From: Cannabis sativa | Lineage: Eukaryota > Streptophyta > Magnoliopsida > Rosales > Cannabaceae | Length of the DNA: 64,000 nt | Reading direction: 5' to 3' | NCBI RefSeq assembly: GCF_029168945.1 | Contig: NC_083604.1 | Span: 43,705,686 to 43,769,685 of the forward strand | Part shown: piece after piece, positions 47,931 to 60,568 of the stretch | Numbering within the stretch: the stretch's first letter is position 1 | How the letters are laid out: the number at the start of each line of letters is the position of its first letter | Notes under the pieces: generated by a model | The model's input: the letters and a program-made list of their open reading frames with translations, nothing else | The model's database searches: none | What the model was told of the DNA's origin: nothing | Program-made: the position numbers and the translations under genes

Positions 47931-49997
47931 TGTAATGACCGCTCTAGTAATGTGGATTAGTAAAGGCAATTAGCACTAATTTTTATTATTTGATTATTAT
48001 TTGTGAATTAATTTTATATGTGGACCCCAATATTTAGAAATAAATATTAGAGTTATAATTTCTCAATTCCGGAGATTTTATTAAACTCTAGGGGTATTAT
48101 TTAGCTTATATGTGAAATATGTTAATTTTGTAATTTTTGCTCAGCGACAACGGAAAATGCGATGGATGGCTAGATTGATCACATGGGTAAGTTTAGAACC
48201 CTATTTCATAGTGGGAAATAATTTAGAGAGAATAAATTATCGGGATTGAGCGGGGTTATGGAAATTGACCATTTTACCCCTAGCTTTAGAAATACCCTAG
48301 TTTTAAGTCTAAGGGCATTTTAGTCTTTTGGTTAAGGGTGAGTGAGGTGGCTGCCCAAGTAGTTGACACCTAGCATGTTTATTTCAGCTATGACTCAACC
48401 TTAGCACTCATTTATCTCATTATTGTAAAAAAAAGAAAGAAAAACCAAAAATTCAAGAGAAGCTCTTTCTTCTCTCTTTCTCTCTTCGAAGGCAGCAAGG
48501 GCAAGGGGTTTTGGGAGCTGAAATTCTGTGTTTTCAGCAAAGGATTCAAGAGGATTCAAGGCAAGGTAACCCTAGTTCTTCTCCCCTTAAGTTTTTGAAG
48601 TTTAAGTTTAGTTTCACTATGAATTTCTAGGTTTAGTGGCTGTTGGGTTTTGAAATGCTTGGGGTTCAATTTCTGGGGTTAATTTGAGTTAATCTAAGTC
48701 CCTAGCTACTGGTTTTGATGCTTGTGAATGGTTTTAAGCAAGCTTGAGTTTTGAAACTCAAGCTTTCAGCTTTAATGTCATAATTTGATTTGTTGGTTTG
48801 TTCTGTGATTTATTGGTTGGAAATGGATGTTTATGCATTGTATAGGTATACTGGAGAGTTTGGTAAAGTTTGGGGTTAAATTGAATTAAGGGGGATAATT
48901 TTTGGTTCCCAGCAGCAGAACCGGAATTCGTTCGGGAGGCCGATACCAACCGGTCGACCGGTTGGTGACCCGAACCGGATTAGGTTGGGAACCGTCTGCT
49001 TTGTTGGGGAATTTCCAGAACCCTAGTTTTGGCCAATTTAGAGATATTTAGGGTATTGCCATGAGGTTTATCGATAGGGAAACTTTTAGTTTCAAGTTTA
49101 AGTCCCGGAAAGTGATTTAGCGAGTCACTCATCTGTGTTGCAATTATTGTGATTAGGGCATCCATCTAGCACGTGAATTCCGTTCAGGTCGACCAGCACA
49201 CTTGAATTCGGAAAACAGGTAAGAACTGTGTATAATGTATGATGTGATTATCTGAATGTGTGTATATGTGTTTATATATGCATGCTTGAATTATGTTAAG
49301 CACTACCAACACTTGTATGAATAAGTTATAGAGTGTATTGGTACAGTGATTGTTGTGATTGTGAGTACGATACAGTGATACCAACACAAGCATGGGAAAA
49401 TGCTAAGGTGTGTGGTACATCACTCAGTGTTACTCAGTGATCGGGATAAACCCTACCAACACTCGTACAGTGAGGTACGATGTGTATGTGGTATAGTGGT
49501 TGTACCCTGGTATTGAACGTTCATACTCATTTGTTAAGCTCTGTAAATAGGTGTATGGGCGCCTATTTACAGGTCGGAAATTATATGGTATGTTATATGC
49601 ATTTCTTACTGAGTCTGTTGACTCACAGTTTCTGCTTCCATGTGTAGGTAAAGGAAAGGCGAAGGCTGAACAGGAATGAACCTGAGCTCGGGTGAGATTG
49701 TACATGTCAAGCTGCGCGACCTGGAGTGTTCGGTCTCGGGACATCTGGGAGTTATATTTTGAAAGTCGCTGTGCGACCTGGAAGTTATGTATTTTGAAAT
49801 GTAAAGTTTAAACAGTAAATTTTTAAAAGTTTGAAATCGGGATCCCGGGATTTGTAAATATTATATTATATTACAAAGTTTAATATTTAAAGCAAAAGTT
49901 TTAATTTGACACGTTTTTCGAGAAATTTCTTTGATTAGCAAAGAGTGCACAATAAATGAAAAAGCACTGTAGCGTGCCTTAGCATTAGGGCGTTACA
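47931..49997 (+). repeat. 3' LTR of G2
   Basis: Direct repeat of 40938-43008. A run of small gaps against the 5' copy lies at 48915-49010, in the CCGG palindrome zone. Confidence 0.95.
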
Positions 49998-50106
49998 TGC
50001 AATGAGATGGAGCAATTGATGTGTAAGTTTTGGTGGTGATCGTCGAAGAACAACAAAGGAATCCATTGGAAAAAGTGGGATAGATTGACGGTACATAAGT
50101 CTAAAG
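49998..50106 (+). pseudogene. LINE reverse transcriptase fragment, right part
   Basis: Resumes the frame of 40513-40937 after TGCAA: NEMEQLMCKFWW, a stop, then SSKNNKGIHWKKWDRL, the usual L1-type sequence after the RT core. It is cut again at 50106 by an inverted copia LTR. Confidence 0.82.
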
Positions 50107-51003
50107 TGTTGGAAATATTTTACCATGATCTATATTTACTACCATGTATGTTTCATTAACATCCTAATATGAATTCTAAAACAATGAAATAAACACATTC
50201 AAAGTTTAGGAAACCTTACATTGGGTGCAGCAGAATATAATGACTCCTTCCGTTCAAATCTCTAGCCCTTGATTCCTTTCTAAAGCAGAGCATCACCAAG
50301 ATCTGAACCTGGATCTCTTTCTCTCCTTCTTGTTGGTATGATTCTTCACAATCTTCCACACTATGATTGAGATACAACTTGATGTGTGTGGGCACTCACT
50401 CATTTACTCAAGGTTTGAAATTCAAGAGAAGAAGAAGAAGAGAGGGTGGCGGCTATGAATAGAATAGGAGGCTATAGTTTTTCTCTGAAAGAAATAAGAT
50501 GCAAGTCTATAGTTTCCTGAAGCCATCATTTTCTATTTATAGAAACCCATCTAGGTTTAGGTTTTAATTTTATGGCATTAAAATAATGAAAATATAAATG
50601 GTAAAAAGCTTGCATAGTGGCCGGCCATGATATGGATAATGGGCCTCACTTTACAATTTTGCCATTTTGTCATTTTTCAATCCCATTTTCTCAAAAATGC
50701 AAATTTTCCAATCTAACCATTTAAATGCAAATTTTAATTATTTAATAACTAAAAATTAATTATTAAATAATATTGTCATTTAATATATATTTATTAATTT
50801 AGACATATAAAGTCTCTTAATTAATAAATAAACCTAGAATCTCTTTTCTTTACAATTTCGCCCTTGCTTAGTGAAAATTCATAAAGTAGACATAGTCTAA
50901 CTTTAGAATTATAATTGATTAATCAAAATCAATTAACTGAGTCTTACAAGCAGTATGGTCTCAACTAGTATGGGGACTATGGGCCTATATGAACTCGGTT
51001 CCA
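50107..51003 (-). repeat. Inverted copia LTR fragment (3' half, about 0.9 kb)
   Basis: Begins TGTTGGAAAT, the complement of the family's LTR end, directly against the LINE. Its right side corresponds to the middle of the LTR (GGTCTCAACTAGTATGGGGAC is the complement of the LTR stretch near 52390). It ends about 51003, where forward copia sequence starts. Confidence 0.85.
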
Positions 51004-51105
51004 GAAATTTGGGTGGAGTCAAATATACTACACTTGATCTGAAGATCAAGACAACAAATTGATTGGAATGCACAACTTGTTTTATGTTAGTGCAAGTGGG
51101 AGTTT
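51004..51105 (+). other. 3' end of a copia internal region with polypurine tract
   Basis: Resembles 24090-24185, ending GTGCAAGTGGGAGTT directly before an LTR start. Nothing else of that element's interior is left here. Confidence 0.65.
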
Positions 51106-51385
51106 GTTGGGTTTTGTGCCTTAAATAAAACCCATTACAATCTGATTAGTTATCAATCAAAATTTTTTTGAAGTGATTTATGTTTGCATGAATTTTTCAT
51201 GCTTACGGTTTAATATATATATTTAATATATGCACAAAATCAGTTAAGTCGAGAACATATATTTATTCACAATTACAGTATTGTCAACATAGTGGAATGC
51301 GATTGTGATTATATGATTCAAAAAACTAAGTCCCTGTTTCATCAGTGTTTTGGATTTACACTGATGTGATAATCAACGATGAAGT
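51106..51385 (+). repeat. Old copia LTR, left piece
   Basis: Starts TGTTGGGTTTTGTGCC and runs to AATCAACGATGAAGT. It is more diverged than the neighbouring LTRs. The remainder lies at 55830-57309, separated by a younger insertion. Confidence 0.85.
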
Positions 51386-53237
51386 TGTTGGGTTTTATGC
51401 CCTAAATAAAACTCATTTCATATAATCAGATTTACTTATTAATAAAGATCAGAAATAATATTTTATGTTGCATGGTTCACATGATTTATTTCATGATTAT
51501 ATGTATTTAATGTATGAATTCTTTTTAAGTCCAGAACATATGAATTTGTTAAGATTATAGTGTTGTCAGCACAGTGGAATATAATCTTAATTATATGTTC
51601 AAAAGTTTATTCCCTGATTTGTCAGAACACTGGATTTAGACTGACATGGTATAATCAGCGATAGGTATTCTTACACCTTGGAAAAGTGTTATGTCCTTTC
51701 CAGGACATTGGCAAAGTTTACCAGTATCGGATGTATGGAGTATACATCGGAAGGGACCGATATTGAACTTTGATTAGATATATTAAAACTTACCGTAATA
51801 TCTATTCAATTCAATATCACCTGTTGATCCTAGATCAAATGATCTTAATCCTTATATGGTTAGGTTCAATCTCAAGAGTGTTACTCGTGTTCTTTGATTT
51901 GTTAGTTAAGCTTACTTTTGGGTCAGGGTGATACGTACATTTTGGGAACACGGTAGTACAATTGAGTGGGAGCGCTAACATAAATATGGAATCTATAGCT
52001 TCTATTTGGCAAATAGAAAGTAAAGGATGATTTCGTTCGAGCTTAACCAAACGAAGATAAATGGTGGAGATCTCATTTCACTTAGCTGAAATATCATTTA
52101 TACAGGGTTAAGTGTTTTAAGGATAAAATACATTGAAGGTGTAGCGGTAACAGTAGTGCCTTTTCAATGTAGATCATCTATATAGAGGATCATTGATCAC
52201 ATTAGGGTTATAACAATGGATAACTAATGACGTGTCTATATCATGGAACATATAGAGCGTTCTATATGACTGAGAGTGCAATTCCAAGTTCTAAGTGTGG
52301 ATTCAATGAGGAATTAATAAGTTAGGGAATTTACTTGGTAAATTCGGTTCGACTTATTGGAAGCTCGGTTATATAGACCCATGGTCCCCATACTAGTTGA
52401 GACCATACTACTTGTAAGACTCAGTTAATTGATTTTGATTAATCAATTATAATTCTAAAAGTTAGACTATGTCTACTTTATGAATTTTCATTAAGCAAGG
52501 GCGAAATTGTAAAGAAAAGAGATTTTAGGTTTATTTATTAATTAAGATATTTATATGTCTTAATTAATGAATATATTATATGTTAATATTATTTAATAAT
52601 TATTTCCAAGTTATTAAATAATTAGAATTGGTATTTAAAAGGTTAAATTGGAAAAATTGGTATTTTTGAGAAAATGGGAATGGAAAATAACAAAATGGGA
52701 AAGTTGCAAAGTGAGGCCCAATCCCTTTGTACGACCGGCCCTATGCATAGGAAATTTCATTTGTAGTTTCCATTATTTTAATGCCATACAATTCTAACCT
52801 AAACCTAGAGGGTTTTCTATAAATAGAAAGTGTTGGCTTGAGGAAACACACACAACTTTGATCACTTTGTTTCCCTCAGAAAATGCCTCACATGCCACCT
52901 TCTCTCTCTTTTCTTCTTTGTATTTTCGAAACTTTCAGTGGATGAGTAGTGCCCACACACATCAAGTGGTACCTCAATCATAGTATGTAAGACTATGGAA
53001 ATTCTGCATCAAAGAAGGAGAAAAGAATATCCAGGTTCAGATCTTGGTGATGCTCTGCTATAGAAAGGAATCAAGGGCTAGAGATCTGAACGGAAGGAGT
53101 CATATTATTCTGCTGCACCCACTGTAAGGTTTTCTAACTTTATATGTGTTTATTTTCATTGTTTTAGAATTCATATTAGGCTGTTAATCCAACATACATG
53201 ATAGTAAATAGATCCTGGTAAAATAATTTCCAACAAT

Positions 53238-53249
53238 TGGTATCAGAGC
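53238..53249 (+). promoter_or_regulatory. Primer binding site (initiator Met tRNA) of C2
   Basis: TGGTATCAGAGC three bases after the LTR end. It shows what C1 has lost. Confidence 0.9.
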
Positions 53250-53539
53250 CATGGTAATGATTTACTCTCATGTAATATGAATTAAAACGATGATTGATAT
53301 GTTTTTGTGTTGATTTGGATGGTTTCATGTTGGTTTATGTGTTAGTTGATGAATGTATATGTTGTACAGTTTCGTTATCCATGAAAAATATTTTTTCGAT
53401 TTTTGAAAATATTTTATTTGGATTCCTTGGGAAAAATTAAGCAATTTTGTTTTGTACGGAACTCAATTCCGATGAAAATAGAAAAAGTTATGAATTTTGG
53501 AAAATTGGGATTTCGGGTATGCATGGGTGCTCAATCGCG

Positions 53540-53740
53540 AGCACCAGGCACTCGGATCAGTCCCCCATGCGCGCGCGTGTGACGAGCCTCACGCCCGTGT
53601 GCACCCTGCACATCCGCGAGAGGAGATGCTGCACCTGCCGAGAAAACTCGGCATCCCACCCTGCAGCTCTCCTTGTCCGCGCGCGTAGGAGGCTGCGTGC
53701 AGCCTTCCAGGGCTGCACGTGCAGCCTCCTGAGCTGATTT
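53540..53740 (+). other. GC-rich island in the C2 leader
   Basis: CpG-rich block with CGCGCG runs and repeated GCAGCCT/AGGCTGC words, enclosed by AT-rich leader. It corresponds by position and wording to 9305-9480 and, inverted, to 58580-58730. Several overlapping short frames exist on both strands; none has family support. Confidence 0.7.
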
Positions 53741-55829
53741 CCCAAAATTGCAATTTTTTGGGATTTTTTCCCAAAAATCCAATTTTTTTCATGGGATTGT
53801 TGCCCAAAATTCATTTTTCCATTTTTAAATATTTCTAAATTTAATTGTTTCCAATTTTAAATCTTTTCAATTTGGAATTTTTCCAATTTTTAAATATTTC
53901 TATTTTGGAATGTTTCTAATTTTAAATATTTAAATAACATAGATATTTTTGTAGAGATTTGAATATTGCTTAATTTGAGATATTTTAACATATAATTATG
54001 ATAATTATTATTCATTTATTATTTTACTCCTAATAAAGATCAGAAATAACATTTTATGTTGCATGGTTCACATGATTTATTTCATGATTATATGTATATA
54101 ATGTATGAATTCTTTTTAAGTCCAGAACATATGAATTTGTTAAGATTATAGTGTTGTCAGCACAGTGGAATATAATCTTAATTATATGTTCAAAAGTTTA
54201 TTCCCTGATTTGTCAGAACACTGGATTTAGACTGACATGGTATAATCAGCGATAGGTATTCTTACACCTTGGAAAAGTGTTATGTCCTTTCCAGGACATT
54301 GGCAAAGTTTACTAGTATCGGATGTATGGAGTATACATCGGAAGGGACCGATATTGAACTTTGATTAGATATATTAAAACTTACCGTAATATCTATTCAA
54401 TTCAATATCACCTGTTGATCCTAGATCAAATGATCTTAATCCTGATATGGTTAGGTTCAATCTCAAGAGTGTTACTCGTGTTCTTTGATTTGTTAGTTAA
54501 GCCTACTTTTTGGTCAGGGTGATACGTACATTTTGGGAACACGGTAGTACAATTGAGTGGGAGCGCTAACATAAATATGGAATCTATAGCTTCTATTTGG
54601 CAAATAGAAAGTAAAGGATGATTTCGTTCGAGCTTAACCAAACGAAGATAAGTGGCAGAGATCTCATTTCACTTAGCTGAAATATTATTTATACAATGTT
54701 AAGTGCTTTAAGCATAAAATACATTGAAGGTGTAGCGGTAACAGTAGTGCCTTTTCAATGTAGATCATCTATATAGAGGATCATTGATCACATTAGGGTT
54801 ATAACAATGGATAACTAATGACGTGTCTATATCATGGAACATATAGAGCGTTCTATATGACTGAGAGTGCAATTCCAAGTTCTAAGTGTGGATTCAATGA
54901 GGAATTAATAAGTTAAGGAATTTACTTGGTAAATTCGGTTCGACTTATTGGAAGCTCGGTTATATAGACCCATGGTCCCCATACTAGTTGTGACCATCCT
55001 GCTTGTAAGACTCAGTTAATTGCTTTTGATTAATCAATTATAATTCTAAAAGTTAGACTATGTCTACTTTATGAATTTTCACTAAGCAAGGGCGAAATTG
55101 TAAAGAAAAGAGATTTTAGGTTTATTTATTAATTAATATATTTTATATGTCTAAATTAATAAATATATTAAATGGCAATATTATTTAATAAATATTTCCA
55201 AGTTATTAAATAATTAGAAAATGCATTTAAAAGGTTAAATTGGAAAAATTGGCATTTTTGAGAAAATGGGAATGGAAAATTACAAAATGGGAAAGTTGCA
55301 AAGTGAGGCCCAATCCCTTTGTATGACCGGCCCTATGCATAGGAAATTCCATTTGTAGTTTCCATTATTTTAATGCCATACAATTCTAACCTAAACCTAG
55401 AGGGTTTTGTATAAATAGAAAGTGTTGGCTTGAGGAAACACACACAACTTTGATCACTTTGTTTCCCTCAGAAAATGCCTCACATGCCACCTTCTCTCTC
55501 TCTTTTCTTCTTTGTATTTTCGAAACTTTGAGTGGATGAGTAGTGCCCACACACATCAAGTGGTACCTCAATAATAATATGTGAGACTATGGAAATTTTG
55601 CATCAAAGAAGGAGAAAAGAAGATCCAGGTTCAGATCTTGGTGATGCTCTGCTACAGAAAGGAATCAAGGGCTAGAGATCTGAACGGAAGGAGTCATATT
55701 ATTCCGCTGCACCCACTGTAAGGTTTTCTAACTTTATATGTGTTTATTTTCATTGTTTTTGAATTCATATTAGGTTGTTAATCCAACATACATGATAGTA
55801 AATAGATCCTGGTAAAATAATTTTCAACA

Positions 55830-57309
55830 GAAGTATACTTACAATTGGAGTAAGTGTTATATTCTTTCCAGGACATTGGTAAAGTATACTGGTTTCGAAT
55901 GTATGGAGTGTACATTGGACTGGACCGATATTAAACTTAGTCTAGATATTATAAACTTACCGTTGTATCTATCCAAGTCAATATCACTAGTTGATCTTAG
56001 ATCAAAAGAATTTAAATCCTGATATGCTTAGGCTCAATCTCAGGAGTGCTATTCTTGTTCTTTGATTTATTAGTTAAGCCTACTTTTGGGTCAAGGTGAT
56101 ACGTATATTTTGGGAACATGATAGTATGATTGAGTGTGAGCGCTAAACATAAATATGAAATCTATAGCTTCTACTGGTGTATAGAAGTCAAGTGATGATT
56201 CCCTTCGAGCTTAGCTAAAAAGAAGTAAATGCATGAGGTCTTGTTTCAGTGACTATATCTTAGATCACTAAAACATCATTTACAGGTAGCTAAGTGTTTT
56301 AAGGGGCCAAATACATTGAGGGGTGAAAACGGTAAATTTATCCCATCTCGATGTAAATCATCTATATAGAGGATCTTTGATCAAATTAAGATTATAACGA
56401 TGATTAAATGAGATAGCATATCTATATCGTGGAACATATAGAATGCTCTATATTAGTCTGAGAGTGTGATTCCAAGTTCTAAAAGTGGATTCAACAAGGA
56501 ATTCATAAGTTAGGGAATTTACTCAGTAAATTTGGTTCGGCTTATTGGAAGCTCAGTAATATAGATCCATGGTCCCCATTCTAGTTGAGACCATACTGCT
56601 TGTAAGACTCAATAATTGATTTATGATTAATCAATTACAATTCTAAAGTTAGACTATGTCTAATTTGTGAATTTTCACTACGCAGGGGTGAAATTGTAAA
56701 GAAAAGAGATTCTAGGTTTTGTTTATTAATTAAGAGACTCTATATGTCTAATTAATAATTATGTTAAATGACAATATTATTTAATAATCTATTTTAGTTA
56801 TTAAATAATTAGTTTTGTCATTTAAATGGTTAGAATTGGAAAATTGGCGTTTTTGAGAAAATAGAAATAAAAATTGTGAAAACTGCAAAATTCCAAGTGG
56901 GGCCCATTAACACCATGGCCGGCCACTTGAATAGCTTTTTCCAATTAATATTTTCATTATTTTAATGCCAAATAATTACTAACCTAAACCTAGTAGTTGC
57001 CTAATAAATAGAAAGTGATAGCTCACACTAAAATAAGAGTTATTCAGTAATTCAAGAGATTGCCTTTCAGAAAACTGAGCCTTCCACTTTCTCTCAATAG
57101 CCGACCCCCTCTCTCTCTTTTCCTCTTCATAATTTCGAGACACCCTAGTGATAGAGTAGTGCCCACACACAGCAAGTGGTACCTCAATCATAGTTTGGAA
57201 GATCGTGAAGAATCCAATTCAAAGAGAAGGACATTCGGACTCAGATCTTGATAACTCTGCGACAGAAAGGATACAAGGGTTAGAGATCTGAGTGGAGGGA
57301 GACATATTT
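55830..57309 (+). repeat. Old copia LTR, right piece (3' end missing)
   Basis: Resumes after the GAAGT duplication and follows the LTR up to GGAGACATATT. The last ~110 bases of the LTR are absent; sequence changes to an inverted leader. Confidence 0.85.
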
Positions 57310-58730
57310 TAAAAGTTAATTATGTTGCTAATCAATTTTATTAGGTTAAACTAATTTAATTAACCTAATACAGTTATTCAAATCTGGCAAATGGGCCTTC
57401 ACAATTGGGGTAGTTCATGTGAGGGGGAGTTGGGTTCAGTATGTCGTACCCACTTCTATTGGCCCTCATCTCTCACACAAGACCCAAAAGAGAGGAATTT
57501 AACCTTAAAATAAACAACTGTTATTAATTGAATAGGCCCAATAAACTAAATGGACCTAAATAAAATCTATCAGGGTGTGACATTTTATTTAGCAACAACT
57601 TATATGCATGTATAACAAAAAGTAAACATATAGGCTCACACAGGCACATAGATTTGGATGGACCCTATCATGTTACTAGGTCATACACAGATTAAAGAAG
57701 AATGTAAAATTTACTTGTTACAAATTATTTACTTGACCTATTGACAATTGAACCATGGGTTAAAATCAGATCATTGGATCTGTCAACAAGTTAACCATGG
57801 CAATTTAGATCAAGCAATAATAGGTTTTATAAAACTTACACATAAGCTAAAACACATACTCCTGCAACAAGTTGAACTTGATAGTTGGATGTAGGATTTA
57901 TTTAATTTTAAATTAATTAATTTAATTTCGAAAAATAAAATAAATAATAATAAAAAAAATATTTTCGGATTTTTTTTTAAAATGAAATAAAATAGTATTT
58001 AAAATTAAACCTACAATTTTTGAAAAATTAGGTTTCAGCTAACCTAAATATCATTTCAAAAAAAATTTGCTAACCATCTTTTAAATTTCATGTTATTTTA
58101 TAAATTAAATATTCAATAAAATAAAAAATGATAAATAAATATCCTTTTCTGATTTTATAATTTAATTAAAATAAAAAAATAACAAAATTTAAAAAATTAG
58201 CAAAATATCTTATCTCTATTCAAAATATCATGATTATAGTAATCTTATTTTATATTTAAATAAGGTCAAATTATTTGAAAAAAAAAAATTAATTTAAAAA
58301 AAATTTAATATTTGACCTTAAATTTAAAAGATAAGATAAAATAATCAAATTTAAAAATAAGATAAAAATTAAGTAAAACGATAGATTTTTACCTATTTTC
58401 AAAATCAAATTACACTAATATCTAAAATTAATTTTAAAAAATCAAATTAATTTATTTCTGATAATTAGATTTGAAATATGAAAAGTAAAAATCAAAATAC
58501 AAAACTACACAAAAAATCAGAAGTTAATTCCATGAAATAGCATGAAAAATCGAAGAAAACGAAAAAAAAAATTGCAAGTGGTACTGACAGTATACAATGC
58601 ATACTGTCCGCGCGCGGAATGGTGAACTTTGGTCGAGGTCCCTCGGCGCAGGAGGCTGCATGCAGCCTCTCCGCGCGCGCATGGGATGAATTTCAGAAAA
58701 GTTTTTGTCCTGACCGAGGAAGCTCTTGTA
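57310..58730 (-). repeat. Inverted segment of copia leader
   Basis: Reverse complement of the leader portion at about 9301-10730 in C1, for example the block with GAGGGGGAGTTGGGTTCAG at 57420 against CTGAACCCAACTCCCCCTC near 10600. Includes the GC-rich island at its right end. Confidence 0.88.
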
Positions 58731-58734
58731 TTTA

Positions 58735-60568
58735 ATTAAATAAAGAATTTTAACTAACTAGATTCTTTCTGAAACTTATTTTAATTATTTCATTAAATAT
58801 TCCTATTTAAGTTATAAATTAGTTATTTTTAACTGATTTTTCTTATCAACTTAAATTTGAATATTTTTTGAATTTAAAATTAAGTTGAGGAATTCTAGGA
58901 ATTTTTTATTGAAGATTCTTGAGATATTTTTTAAGTTGATTTTAAACTTAAAATGGAATATTTTCAAAATTAGGTGGTTACAACTTATTTTTGATATTTA
59001 ATTGAATTTAAATTTGAAAATATTTAATTTTTTTTTTAAATTATTTCTATAACAATTTAGATTAGATATTTTTTCAAATTTTTGAAAAGATACTTAGTTA
59101 AATTGAGATATTTTCTAGATAGTTATTTCTAGACTAGTCATTATTTCTAATATTAAAATAGAAAAATATCATAGATTGTGAAATTAATTTTTTTATAATT
59201 AATTTTGGTACAATTCAAGTTAAGAATATTTTTCCTAAGTATTAAACTAGAATTAATAATTAAGCCTTCTCTATACTTAATTATTTATTTCTTGAATTTA
59301 ATACATTTAATTAAATTGAAAATTAAATATCTAAGTTGATTTTCATCATGATACTTAAATATTGTTATTTTCATGATATTTAATTAAATAGAAAATTATT
59401 TTAAGTTGGAAATTTTATAAAAACTGAAATTTGAATAATTTTCAATATATATTTTATTTATTTTATTAATCAATATTTTTTTTTTTCAAAATTGCATTTG
59501 ATTATGCAAGATGATTTTTAATTTATCTTGAAAAATAGATTAAAGTTGTAAAATAATTATTTTAATTAATTTTGAACCAACTAAAATCAATGATTTTTTC
59601 ATTAAAAGATTAATTTAAAATAAATGAACTAAAATATATTATTATTAGAAATTGAATTAATTAGTCAAAGAAAATCTAGATAGATAGTATTTTTTTTTTG
59701 CTTGAAGTATTTTTCTACTAATTATTTTTTTAAGTATTTCGAAACTAGTATAATATTATACTTTAATTTTTCGAAATACAATATATATTCTTATAGAAAA
59801 TTTAAATTTGAGTTGCAAATTAATTTAAATTAATACAACTTAAATTAAATCATTTTTCTTAATATTTATTGGAAAATTAATACTAAGATGGAAATAATTC
59901 AATTTATTTTCATAACCATCTAAGTATAATTTTATAAATATTAAACTAAATTCTATTTAGAGTTTAATTCTAAATTTGAAATTTAATGAATATATATAAA
60001 TAAATAATAAAAGAACATACATTTTAAATAATGAGCTATATTATTATTAAGATATTCGATCTCCATTGTTGGTTTTACATAGCTATTATTTTAGTGAGTA
60101 ATCCTCCTTAATGGAGGAACGTTCATTAGCAAGTTAGCACCGTTTAATCTCGAAAGATAAGTATTATTTGTAAGTGTTTTATATTAGTATCGATCACCCT
60201 AATGGTGGCGACTGTATTTGACTTACAAAAGTATGAAACAATAGTGGAAGCTCATGAAATAGGAATGACCTTGACTCTCGCCTAAACGGGATAACGTCGA
60301 ATTCTCTTTTCGATTGAATAAAAGGTTGCTAGAATGGTTATTATTTTAGAAGAGCAGACAACTCTATTCAATGGATGGTAGCTTTGACTCTCGTCTAAAC
60401 GGAACACTGATATCAGTTTGTTGAAAACCTTGGAAATTATTTAGGATTGTATGTTTTAGTATTTTCTCTTGTCATTCCTATTTGCTATGTGGTAATAATT
60501 TCTGAATTATATTTTGTGTTAAACCATAATTGATTTCTATTTATTATTTTGTAGTATCCTGTATAGCC
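58735..60568 (+). other. Forward copia leader of element C3
   Basis: Matches C1 leader from about 10800 in direct orientation (TATTTAATTAAATA onward). Very AT-rich, non-coding. Holds both loop motifs (CTTGACTCTCGCCTAAACGG about 60270, CTTTGACTCTCGTC about 60383). A possible splice acceptor TTTTGTAG lies 15 bases before the gag ATG. Confidence 0.75.
60267..60307 (+). promoter_or_regulatory. Leader hairpin motif of C3
   Basis: AGGAATGAC and GTC-GA-ATTCTCT can pair around CTTGACTCTCGCC. Compared with 11571-11619, AAC/GTT has become GAC/GTC, keeping the pair. Confidence 0.45.

Larger units (their letters stand above)
40938..49997 (+). mobile_element. Ty3/gypsy chromovirus G2 (Tekay/Del-like), complete, 9060 bp
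   Basis: Full element with target duplication TGCAA (40933-40937, 49998-50002). LTRs are 2071 and 2067 bp. Protein blocks are closely related to G1 but the LTRs differ, so the two are separate families of one lineage. LTR copies are nearly identical apart from a cluster of small gaps, pointing to a recent insertion. Three breaks in the polyprotein make it non-autonomous. Confidence 0.96.
51386..55829 (+). mobile_element. Young copia element C2, internally deleted, 4444 bp
   Basis: 5' LTR 51386-53235, primer site, about 0.8 kb of leader, then a 3' LTR lacking its first ~54 bases (54031-55829). Target duplication GAAGT at 51381-51385 and 55830-55834. All coding sequence and the polypurine tract are deleted; one event joining leader to LTR explains this. 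LTRs are nearly identical to each other. Confidence 0.9.

Noticed and set aside
53447..53814. Several short frames on both strands in the second GC island
   Set aside because: Overlapping in many frames, no recognisable domain, inside retrotransposon leader.
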